Part shown: positions 1 through 5,184 of the stretch, in pieces | Layout: each line of letters opens with the position of its first letter | How positions within the stretch are numbered: position 1 is the first letter of the stretch | Assembly: GCA_937894055.1 (NCBI GenBank) | Contig: CALDHQ010000495.1 | Coordinates: forward strand, 1 to 5,515 | Direction: 5' to 3' | DNA from: an uncultured Polymorphobacter sp. | GTDB taxonomy: Bacteria > Pseudomonadota > Alphaproteobacteria > Sphingomonadales > Sphingomonadaceae | DNA length: 5,515 bases | The notes under the pieces: model-generated | The model's input: the letters and a program-made list of their open reading frames with translations, nothing else | Databases searched by the model: none | Told to the model about the DNA's origin: nothing | Program-made: the position numbers and the translations under genes

Positions 1-142
1 ATGCCGCCAGCTCGTCGGTGTCGAACACGTCGTACGGAATGCGCTCTGACGGACCATCGAGGCAGCCGATGAGCTCGCAGATGCGCGCGGCAGCGAGGCG
101 GCCGTGGGCCCCAGGGCCGGCGCGGTCGTACCAGCGGGCGGC
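1..142. other. Unrecognised GC-rich stretch, possibly foreign to ptsP
   Basis: The minus-strand ptsP frame stays open here and encodes about 47 residues (for example RWYDRAGPGAHGRLAAARI and later RIPYDVFDTDELAA). I cannot align these with the PtsP family, in which a helical segment should follow VAED. The other two minus frames and the plus frames do not restore PtsP either, so a simple frameshift does not explain it. The translated sequence looks protein-like, with an alternating helix pattern and an acidic tail, but I do not recognise the family. The likeliest reading is a piece of another gene joined to ptsP at about 130-157. A divergent PtsP or a run of sequence errors remains possible. 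Confidence 0.45.
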
Positions 143-787
143 GGCTTCGACGTCTTCGGCCACCGTATGTTCGACCACCACGCGCGGCTGGTGCAGCACC
201 GCAACGCCGCGCGCCAGCCCGTCCACCAGCTTGAGCCCGCCGAGCCGCACCGAGCCGGTCGCCTGCGCCCGGGCGCGCGCCGCCTGCGCGTCATCGACGA
301 GGCCGGCGCCGGCGATCAGTTCGGACAGCACCATCGCGACGGTCTGCAGCGCCTCGATCTCGACATCGTCATATTCGCGCGGCTCGCGGTGCTGGACGCA
401 GAGCACGCCGACCGACGATTCGCGGCGCACGATCGGCACGCCGGCAAAGCTGTGGAAAATGTCTTCGCCGGTTTCGGGGCGATAGGCGAAGTCGGGATGC
501 TCGCGCGCTTCGGCCAGATTGAGCGGCTCGCGGCTGGCAGCAATGGTGCCGACAAGCCCCTGCCCCATCGCCAGTTTGGTGACGTGGACGGCGTCCTGCG
601 CCAGCCCCTTTGTAGCGTAAAGTTCGAGTACGCCGTCGCGCAGCAGATAGATCGACGCGACTTCGGAGGTCAGCTGCTCGGCGACAATGCCGACAACCTG
701 GTTGAGCTTGGCCTGGGCATTGGCCTTTGACGCCATGACGTCATGCAGGCGCCGCAAAATCTCGCGCGCGGCGGTTACTGCGATCAT
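1..787 (-). CDS. ptsP: Phosphoenolpyruvate-protein phosphotransferase PtsP (nitrogen-PTS enzyme I), N-terminal part, runs off window
   Basis: PtsP (EI-Ntr) takes phosphate from PEP and passes it to NPr (PtsO) in the cytoplasmic nitrogen phosphotransferase system. The open frame gives 262 residues from an ATG at 787 and continues past base 1. Residues about 10-165 form a GAF sensor domain of the PtsP type: an AREILRRLH helix, AKLNQVV, SIYLLRDG, a GLVGTIA loop, then FHSFAGVPIVRR, VGVLCVQH and IEALQTVAMVLSELI. Residues about 180-212 (GLKLVDGLARGVAVLHQPRV then VEHTVAED) match the start of the PEP-utilising N domain. The helical domain expected next, and the later phospho-histidine and PEP-binding domains, are not seen. 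From about residue 216 the frame no longer resembles PtsP (see the separate entry for 1-142). The start lies 13 bases after the nitronate monooxygenase stop, with only a weak ribosome site, so translation probably depends on the upstream genes. The PtsP call is firm for residues 1-212. Confidence 0.85.
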   Translation of the reverse strand, partial: MIAVTAAREILRRLHDVMASKANAQAKLNQVVGIVAEQLTSEVASIYLLRDGVLELYATKGLAQDAVHVTKLAMGQGLVGTIAASREPLNLAEAREHPDFAYRPETGEDIFHSFAGVPIVRRESSVGVLCVQHREPREYDDVEIEALQTVAMVLSELIAGAGLVDDAQAARARAQATGSVRLGGLKLVDGLARGVAVLHQPRVVVEHTVAEDVEAAARWYDRAGPGAHGRLAAARICELIGCLDGPSERIPYDVFDTDELAA

Positions 788-800
788 GACGTCGCGCCGT

Positions 801-1814
801 TCATGCGGCGCGCCGTGCCAGTGCGGCCTCGGCGTCGGTGACCAGTTCGGCGATGACATAGGCGACGGGCACTTCGGCGGTGACCATGCCGACCGACTGG
901 CCCGCCATCAGCGAGCCGCCTTCGATGTCGCCGTCAATGACCGCGCGGCGCAGCGCGCCCGCCCAGTAATGTTCGATCTCCAACTGACCGGCCGCCAGAT
1001 CCATTTCGCCGGCATCGATGCGCGCGGCGACATCGCGCTGCTTTTCGGTGAAGGCTTCGGTGCCGGCGTTCTTGAGCGCGCGCACCGGAATCACCGGCAG
1101 GCGCGGGTCGAGCTGGACGCTGGCGACGGCTTCGCGGGCCGAGGCGCGGATGAAGGCCTTCTTGAACGCCGGATGCGCGATGCTTTCGCTGCACGCGGCA
1201 AAGCGCGTGCCGAGCTGGACTCCGCTCGCGCCCATTTCGAGATACGCCGCAATCGCGTTGCCGCGGCCGATGCCGCCCGCCACGAACACCGGCACATCGG
1301 TGATGACCGGCAGGATCTCCTGCGCCAGCACCGAGGTGCTGACCGGGCCGATATGGCCGCCGGCTTCGGAGCCTTCGATGACCAGTGCATCGGCGCCGGT
1401 GCGCACCAGCTTCTTCGCCAGCGCCGCGGTCGGCGCAAAGCACATCAGCTTCGCGCCCGACGCCTTGATCGCCTCCATCGCCGGTGCCGACGGCAGGCCG
1501 CCGGCCAGCACGATGTGGCTGACTTTGTGGCGCGCGCAGACGCCGATCAGCTCGATCAGCTGCGGGTGCATGGTGATCAAATTGACGCCAAACGGCTTGG
1601 TGGTCAGCGCCTTGGTCGCAGCGATTTCCTTGTCGAGCAGTTCGACCGGCATTGCCCCACAGGCAATAACGCCGAAGCCACCGGCATTCGAAATCGCGCT
1701 CACGAGATTCCGCTCGCTGACCCAGCTCATCGCGCCCGCCATGATCGCATAGCGGCTGCCGAGGAACGCGGTGCCGCGCGCCATCAGCGCATCGAGGTGC
1801 GGGGTCGGGTTCAA
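801..1814 (-). CDS. Nitronate monooxygenase (2-nitropropane dioxygenase family, FMN-dependent)
   Basis: This is a TIM-barrel flavoprotein of 337 residues. Class I members oxidise alkyl nitronates, such as the toxin propionate 3-nitronate, using FMN and oxygen. Visible motifs are ISNAGGFGVIACGAMP (41-56), FGVNLI (75-80), IEGSEAGGHIG (146-156, with His154 at the family's catalytic histidine position), FVAGGIGRGNAI (177-188) and MGASGVQLGTRF (194-205), the FMN-phosphate loop. The C-terminal SLMAGQSVGMV with the following IAELV is usual for the subgroup. The start is TTG at 1814, whose TTGA overlaps the lysC stop. The next in-frame ATG (1784, residue 11) would remove residues that appear conserved in related proteins, so TTG is preferred. 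The gene sits between lysC and ptsP and is probably cotranscribed with them. FabK-type enoyl-ACP reductases and NADH:quinone reductases share this fold, so the substrate is not proven. Confidence 0.9.
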   Translation of the reverse strand: MNPTPHLDALMARGTAFLGSRYAIMAGAMSWVSERNLVSAISNAGGFGVIACGAMPVELLDKEIAATKALTTKPFGVNLITMHPQLIELIGVCARHKVSHIVLAGGLPSAPAMEAIKASGAKLMCFAPTAALAKKLVRTGADALVIEGSEAGGHIGPVSTSVLAQEILPVITDVPVFVAGGIGRGNAIAAYLEMGASGVQLGTRFAACSESIAHPAFKKAFIRASAREAVASVQLDPRLPVIPVRALKNAGTEAFTEKQRDVAARIDAGEMDLAAGQLEIEHYWAGALRRAVIDGDIEGGSLMAGQSVGMVTAEVPVAYVIAELVTDAEAALARRAA

Positions 1815-3034
1815 GCTGCCGCGTCCAGACCGTAAGCGGTGTGCAGCACGCGCACCGCGAGTTCGGTATATTCCTCGGCGATCAGCACGCTGACCTTGAT
1901 TTCCGACGTGGTGATCGCCTGGATGTTGATGCCGCGATCGGCGAGCGCCTTGAACATCGTGACGGCGACACCGGCATGGCTTTTCATGCCGACGCCGACG
2001 ACCGAAATCTTCGCCACCGCATCATCCGAAAGCACTTCGGCGTAGCCGATTTCGGGCTTGATCGCCGCGAGCACATCGAGCGAGCGCACCAGTTCGGTGC
2101 GCGGCACGGTGAAGGTGACGTCGGTGGTCTTCGACGCGTGCGCGATGTTCTGGACGATCATGTCGACGTTGATGCTGGCTTCCGCCAGCGGGCCGAAAAT
2201 CGCCGCGACGGCGCCGGGCTTGTCGGGCACGCCGACGACGGTGACCTTGGCTTCGTTGCGGTTGTAGGCGACGCCCGCGATCAATTCCTGTTCCACGATT
2301 TCATCCTCATCAACGACCATGGTGCCCGGTGCGTCCGAGAAACTCGACAGCACCTGGACGCGAACCTTTTCCTTCATCGCGAGCTCGACCGAGCGCGTCT
2401 GCAATACCTTGGCACCGACGCTGGCGAGTTCGAGCATTTCTTCATAGGTGATGCGGTCGAGCTTGCGGGCGCGCGGCACGATGCGCGGGTCGGTCGTGTA
2501 GACGCCGTCGACATCGGTGTAGATGTCGCAGCGGTCGGCCTTGAGCGCCGCCGCAAGTGCCACCGCCGAGGTGTCCGAACCGCCGCGCCCGAGCGTGGTG
2601 ATGCGGTTGTCGGCGGTCAGGCCCTGAAAGCCCGGCACGACCGCGACTTCGCCACCGGCCATCGCCTTGAGCACTGCCGCCGTATCGATATCCTGGATGC
2701 GCGCCGAACTGTGCGCGTCCGAAGTCGAAATCGGCAGCTGCCAGCCGAGCCACGACCGCGCCTTCAATCCCGCCGACTGCAGCGCAATCGCCAGCAGCCC
2801 CGACGTCACCTGCTCGCCGCTGGCGACGACGACGTCATATTCGCGCGGGTCGGCAAGCGCCGAAGCTTCGCGGCAAAAGCCGACCAGCCGGTCGGTTTCG
2901 CCCGCCATCGCCGAGACGACGACAGCGACTTCGTTGCCGGCTTCGACTTCGCGTTTGACGCGCGCCGCCACGCCGCGGATCCGTTCGATCCCGGCCATCG
3001 AGGTGCCGCCAAATTTCATCACGATACGCGCCAT
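1811..3034 (-). CDS. lysC: Aspartate kinase, lysine/threonine-sensitive type
   Basis: LysC phosphorylates L-aspartate with ATP to 4-phospho-aspartate, the first step to lysine, threonine, methionine and diaminopimelate. The protein is 407 residues, the normal length for the ACT-regulated bacterial form. The catalytic domain shows KFGGTS (7-12), SGEQVTSGLL (72-81), GFQGLT (135-140), GRGGSDTSA (149-157) and YTDVDGVYTTDPR (172-184). Two ACT domains follow. The first (about 263-335) contains DKPGAVAAIF and the effector-site segment INVDMIVQN (288-296). The second (about 342-400) contains GVGMKSHAGVA and ITTSEIKVSVL. The ATG at 3034 is chosen because MARIVMKFGG is the typical N-terminus. The frame extends upstream to 3268, but only as antisense of ubiG. 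A GAGGA ribosome site lies rather far upstream (about 14 bases). The gene is intact and leads the lysC-NMO-ptsP row. Whether an internal start gives a small subunit, as in some two-subunit aspartate kinases, cannot be told. Confidence 0.97.
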   Translation of the reverse strand: MARIVMKFGGTSMAGIERIRGVAARVKREVEAGNEVAVVVSAMAGETDRLVGFCREASALADPREYDVVVASGEQVTSGLLAIALQSAGLKARSWLGWQLPISTSDAHSSARIQDIDTAAVLKAMAGGEVAVVPGFQGLTADNRITTLGRGGSDTSAVALAAALKADRCDIYTDVDGVYTTDPRIVPRARKLDRITYEEMLELASVGAKVLQTRSVELAMKEKVRVQVLSSFSDAPGTMVVDEDEIVEQELIAGVAYNRNEAKVTVVGVPDKPGAVAAIFGPLAEASINVDMIVQNIAHASKTTDVTFTVPRTELVRSLDVLAAIKPEIGYAEVLSDDAVAKISVVGVGMKSHAGVAVTMFKALADRGINIQAITTSEIKVSVLIAEEYTELAVRVLHTAYGLDAAA

Positions 3035-3143
3035 GGTGGTCTGTCGATTCCTCTGCGGCGATTGGGGTGCTTGAACAGTTGCGGCTCCTGATAGAAAGAT
3101 GGCCGCAACATGGCAAGCAACGCCCGAAGGCAGGAACACCCCA
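3035..3143. promoter_or_regulatory. Divergent lysC-ubiG intergenic region
   Basis: This 109-base gap separates the divergent lysC and ubiG starts and must hold both promoters. I see no convincing -35/-10 pair. A weak candidate for ubiG is TTGAAC at 3073-3078, followed about 15 bases later by TAGAAA, which is poor in both spacing and sequence. No clear hairpin leader or attenuator for lysC was found. Confidence 0.35.
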
Positions 3144-3623
3144 ATGCAGTCGAATTCATCTGCTGACGGTGCCACCAGCATCGACCCTGCCGAAGCGGCG
3201 TTCTTCGGCAAGCTCGCAGACGACTGGTGGAATCCCGCCGGCAGCTCGGCAATGCTGCACCGCGTCAATCCGCTGCGGCTGGGCTACATCCGTGACGCCG
3301 CGTGCCGGCAGTTCGGGCGCAGCACGCGCGACCGCACGCCGCTGGCGGGCCTGCGCGCGCTCGATATCGGTTGCGGCGCCGGGCTGGTGACCGAGCCGCT
3401 GGCGCGCATGGGGGCGACCGTCGCCGGCATCGATGCTGCACCCGAAAATATCGCCGTGGCCCGCCAACATGCTGCGGCGATGCAACTCGCCGTCGACTAT
3501 CGCGCCACGTCGGTCGAGGCACTTGCGGGTACGGCTGCGCAGTTCGACCTGATCACCTGCCTTAGGGGTAAACCCAGTCGTCGCCGCTCGACTGCGAAAC
3601 ATCACAGCCCGCACCGAAGCTGA
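3144..3623 (+). CDS. ubiG: 3-demethylubiquinone / polyprenyl-dihydroxyphenol O-methyltransferase UbiG, truncated at a join
   Basis: UbiG carries out the two S-adenosylmethionine-dependent O-methylations of ubiquinone biosynthesis. The N-terminal signature TSIDPAEAAFFGKLADDWWN (11-30), with SSAMLHRVNPLRLGYIRDA (34-52), is diagnostic. SAM motif I is LDIGCGAG (73-80), the acidic-loop motif is GIDAAPENI (95-103), and motif II begins as FDLITCL (134-140). The family continues with EVIEHV and about 100 more residues. Here homology stops after Leu140 (3561-3563), and the frame runs on through unrelated sequence to a TGA at 3621-3623. The ATG at 3144 has AGGAA 7 bases upstream; the earlier ATG at 3099 adds residues that UbiG lacks. 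The product would lack the rest of the methyltransferase fold and could not be functional. The break coincides with the change to the xseA segment, so the true gene is probably intact in its source genome. Confidence 0.9.
   Translation: MQSNSSADGATSIDPAEAAFFGKLADDWWNPAGSSAMLHRVNPLRLGYIRDAACRQFGRSTRDRTPLAGLRALDIGCGAGLVTEPLARMGATVAGIDAAPENIAVARQHAAAMQLAVDYRATSVEALAGTAAQFDLITCLRGKPSRRRSTAKHHSPHRS
3540..3563. other. Chimeric breakpoint with shared short word (ubiG / xseA)
   Basis: Plus-strand bases 3540-3563 read QFDLITCL, the correct UbiG motif II. The reverse complement of 3540-3563 reads KAGDQVEL, which fits the XseA OB-fold segment following VRAVMFR and GFTP. To the left only UbiG is recognisable. 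To the right only XseA is, on the opposite strand and in much less GC-rich DNA. Sequence shared by both genes across about 20-25 bases is what a word-overlap misjoin leaves. Microhomology-mediated rearrangement would look similar, but the two sides also differ in apparent taxonomic origin. Confidence 0.8.
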
Positions 3624-3806
3624 GTCATCCTTAAGTGTGAAGTACCAATGTCCAGACGAGGCGTTCGTAAAATTAGAAATCTCGCCGCAAACCCAACAGG
3701 CATCAAAGCTGTCTTCAAGCAAATGGCTTACCGCTTGGTTTAACTGCGCCACCGTTAGGATATCGCGCTTCATTACGGGATTTGTGTCTTGACTTCTAAG
3801 TGTCAT
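3540..3806 (-). CDS. xseA: Exodeoxyribonuclease VII large subunit XseA, N-terminal fragment
   Basis: XseA with XseB forms exonuclease VII, which degrades single-stranded DNA from both ends to oligonucleotides in the cytoplasm. About 89 residues of the N-terminal OB-fold nucleic-acid-binding domain are present: ILTVAQLNQAV (16-26), then CWVCGEISNFTNASSGHWYF (37-56), TLKDDSASVRAVMFR (57-71) and FTPKAGDQVEL (79-89). The family is usually 400 residues or more, so most of the protein, including the catalytic part, is missing. After 3540 the minus frame continues to a stop at 3156 only as antisense of ubiG, giving a false 225-residue fusion if called automatically. The start at 3806 is preferred because GGAAG lies 5 bases upstream. 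The ATG at 3773 (MKRDIL) is closer to some family N-termini but lacks a ribosome site. The ISNFT and VRAVMFR wording is betaproteobacterial in style. It diverges from exbB. Confidence 0.85.
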
Positions 3807-3825
3807 AAGGCTTCCGGCTTGGTTT

Positions 3826-3834
3826 CTATCCACA
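3826..3834 (+). promoter_or_regulatory. DnaA-box-like site (8 of 9)
   Basis: CTATCCACA differs from the TTATCCACA consensus only in its first base. It lies just upstream of the xseA start, at the left edge of the AT-rich core, with the same sequence (reversed) as the right arm of the inverted pair at 4024-4046. One such word could occur by chance; its value is in the cluster. Confidence 0.4.
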
Positions 3835-4023
3835 GCGCAAGTAAATTCGATTTAAGTCTTTGTGAAATAACAATTTATTTGTATACGTGTAGTTTTAAGT
3901 CAATTTTTTTTTGCAACCCTATGTTTTCAAAGCACATTTAAAAATATTACAAAATGATGATCGTTTTTTGAGCAAATCGCTTAACGCTAGTATTTTCCAC
4001 GTTCTTGAAAGATGCACACAGAA

Positions 4024-4046
4024 TTATCCACAACTCCTGTGGATAG
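4024..4046. promoter_or_regulatory. Inverted pair of DnaA boxes
   Basis: TTATCCACA at 4024-4032 is the exact bacterial DnaA-box consensus. Five bases later TGTGGATAG (4038-4046) is the same word in opposite orientation with one change, so the arms TATCCACA/TGTGGATA are perfect over 8 bases. Weaker 7-of-9 matches flank it: TTTTCCACG at 3993-4001 and TTATCCGCC at 4049-4057. Together with the site at 3826 they flank or border a 23% GC stretch. That fits DnaA binding for replication control, DnaA titration or transcriptional control of exbB. Gene context (xseA/exbB) is not a usual origin site. Confidence 0.5.
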
Positions 4047-4067
4047 TTTTATCCGCCCTAAATCGAC

Positions 4068-4097
4068 TTGCCAAGCGCCTTCAATGGCTCGTACGAT
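4068..4097 (+). promoter_or_regulatory. Candidate sigma-70-type promoter for exbB
   Basis: TTGCCA (4068-4073, 5 of 6 to the -35 consensus) is followed after 18 bases by TACGAT (4092-4097, 4 of 6 to the -10). Transcription would begin near 4104, leaving a leader of about 64 bases before the TTG start of exbB, and the palindrome at 4116-4133 falls in that leader. The match is moderate. Confidence 0.3.
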
Positions 4098-4115
4098 GAT
4101 ACCCCGTGAAACGAA

Positions 4116-4133
4116 GATGACTGTTCAGTCATC
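4116..4133. promoter_or_regulatory. Perfect palindrome, possible repressor operator
   Basis: GATGACTG (4116-4123) and CAGTCATC (4126-4133) are exact reverse complements around a TT centre. The compact two-fold symmetry is like operators of dimeric helix-turn-helix repressors such as the TetR type. It sits just downstream of the candidate exbB promoter, where a bound repressor would block transcription. As RNA it would make a stem with too small a loop and no following U-run, so a terminator is unlikely. No regulator gene is in the window. Confidence 0.4.
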
Positions 4134-4167
4134 GTGTATTCTGCCCCCTCCACACGCGAGGTTTGTT

Positions 4168-4764
4168 TTGTTATCGATCGTTACTCAGGCCGGTTGGCCC
4201 ATTTGGCCTCTTTTGGCTCTTTCTGTGGCAGCGCTTGCCATCATCATCGAACGCCTGCTCAGCCTGCAAACACGCAGCATCGCCCCACCCGAACTCACAA
4301 CCCAGGTGATACAACTGGTTCGTGCTCAGGAAGATGACGCCCAAGCCATCGCAAAGCTCAGGGCCTCGTCGGCTCTCGGGCGAGTCTTGGCGCAACTCTT
4401 ACAGCACCGAGACCTGCCCGACGCCGAACTCAGGCGCAGTGTCGAGGACGTGGCCCAAGATGTCGCCTATTCGTTAAACCGTTACCTTCCGGGTTTAGCC
4501 ATGATTGCCACCGTTGCACCGCTGATGGGGCTGTTTGGGACTGTGGTCGGCATGATCGAAATTTTTGCAGCCTATCGCCCCGATGGCTCTGACCCAACAG
4601 AACTCGCGCGAGGCATCTCAATTGCGCTTTACAACACCGGCTTAGGCATCCTAATTGCGGTGCCCTGCTTGATTGCGCACCGTTACTTTAAATCGCACGT
4701 CGAAGGTCTCATGCTGCGCCTCGAGCAGTCAGCCCGACGCTTACGCGATAGCCTGCGAAACTGA
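4168..4764 (+). CDS. exbB: MotA/TolQ/ExbB-family proton channel protein (ExbB)
   Basis: ExbB forms the inner-membrane proton channel with ExbD that energises TonB-type outer-membrane transport; TolQ is the close relative. From TTG at 4168 the protein has 198 residues with three predicted membrane segments: about 10-27 (WPIWPLLALSVAALAIII), 108-135 and 152-174. The conserved channel block APLMGLFGTVVGMIEIF (117-133) and ISIALYNTGLGILIAVP (150-166) are both present. The TTG is chosen because MLSIVTQAGWPIWPL matches the usual N-terminus and GAGG lies 6 bases upstream. Upstream in-frame ATGs at 4012, 4084 and 4117 would add up to 52 residues without ExbB character. The gene leads a row with exbD (12-base gap) and lpxK. 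That arrangement, next to a divergent xseA, fits Betaproteobacteria. A TolQ-like role cannot be excluded, but there is no tolA, tolB or pal nearby within the window. Confidence 0.9.
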   Translation: MLSIVTQAGWPIWPLLALSVAALAIIIERLLSLQTRSIAPPELTTQVIQLVRAQEDDAQAIAKLRASSALGRVLAQLLQHRDLPDAELRRSVEDVAQDVAYSLNRYLPGLAMIATVAPLMGLFGTVVGMIEIFAAYRPDGSDPTELARGISIALYNTGLGILIAVPCLIAHRYFKSHVEGLMLRLEQSARRLRDSLRN

Positions 4765-4776
4765 AGGCTGATACAG

Positions 4777-5184
4777 ATGCACTTTCGCACACCCGATCAC
4801 GATCCCCTAGAAATCAATCTCATCCCGCTGATTGATGTGCTGCTGGTCATGTTGATATTTTTGGCTGCAACCACCACCTTTATGCGCCACCAGGCGTTGG
4901 CCATCACTTTGCCGCAGGCAAGCGCCCAGACGCAGTCCGTACAAGCGATTGAACTGAGCATTCACGAATCCGGGCGCTTTGCCGTCAACGCAGTGTTGCT
5001 CCAGAACCCTGATCTTGCCTCGCTCACCGCTGCGTTACGACAAGCCAGTGAGGGGCAACAAGAGCCTACCGTCTTGATTCGAGCCGCCGCCAGTGCCACG
5101 CACCAACTGGTGATCACTGGTATGCAGGCCGCACGTCAGGCCGGGATCACGCGCGTTCATTTCGCCACGCAGGCGAGCGATTGA
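4777..5184 (+). CDS. exbD: Biopolymer transport protein ExbD/TolR family
   Basis: ExbD is the single-pass partner of ExbB. A conserved membrane aspartate carries protons through the ExbB pore to drive TonB. The protein has 135 residues, the normal length. A short cytoplasmic N-terminus ([10 protein letters not shown], 11-20) leads into one membrane segment (about 14-36). Asp20 is at the proton-carrying position, followed by [15 protein letters not shown]. Residues about 40-135 form the periplasmic domain, with the usual ITLPQA start, a LTAALRQ helix and PTVLIRAAA strand, and a final VHFAT strand. GAAGG lies 9 bases before the ATG and overlaps the exbB stop, so the two genes are probably translated together. 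The stop codon overlaps the lpxK TTG start (TTGA). Confidence 0.93.
   Translation: MHFRTPDHDPLEINLIPLIDVLLVMLIFLAATTTFMRHQALAITLPQASAQTQSVQAIELSIHESGRFAVNAVLLQNPDLASLTAALRQASEGQQEPTVLIRAAASATHQLVITGMQAARQAGITRVHFATQASD

Larger units (their letters stand above)
3807..4167. other. AT-rich divergent intergenic region between xseA and exbB
   Basis: This 361-base stretch has no convincing gene. A count of 3841-3960 gives 28 G+C in 120 bases (23%), far below both flanks. It holds a nine-T tract at 3904-3912, a TTGACT word on the minus strand at 3903-3898 (possible -35 for xseA, with no good -10 at the right distance), DnaA-box-like words, a candidate promoter and a palindrome, listed separately. 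An ATG at 4012 and later ones in the exbB frame are open but encode a sequence unlike ExbB. A 62-residue frame at 3911-4099 shows no family features. Confidence 0.6.

Noticed and set aside
104..730. Plus-strand frame of 208 residues opposite ptsP
   Set aside because: The minus strand encodes a good GAF domain over most of this stretch; the plus frame is a high-GC shadow.
687..1835. Plus-strand frame of 382 residues opposite the nitronate monooxygenase
   Set aside because: It is antisense to a clearly conserved gene, with the same Arg/Ala/Asp/Gly-rich shadow composition and no motifs.
1841..3091. Plus-strand frame of 416 residues opposite lysC
   Set aside because: It is antisense to an intact, motif-complete aspartate kinase. 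It is rich in Arg, His, Asp and Ala as expected from the reverse of GC-rich codons, and has no recognisable domain.
3156..3833. Minus-strand 225-residue frame that could pass for a novel XseA-fusion protein
   Set aside because: Only the first part is XseA; everything below about 3540 is antisense of ubiG. It is a product of the join, not a new domain architecture.
3911..4099. Plus-strand frame of 62 residues in the AT-rich intergenic region
   Set aside because: No ribosome site or family features were seen, and it overlaps the DnaA-box cluster; AT-rich chance frame is likelier.
4116..4133. Palindrome considered as a rho-independent terminator
   Set aside because: The loop would be only two bases, no T-run follows, and it lies upstream of exbB with no gene ending before it.
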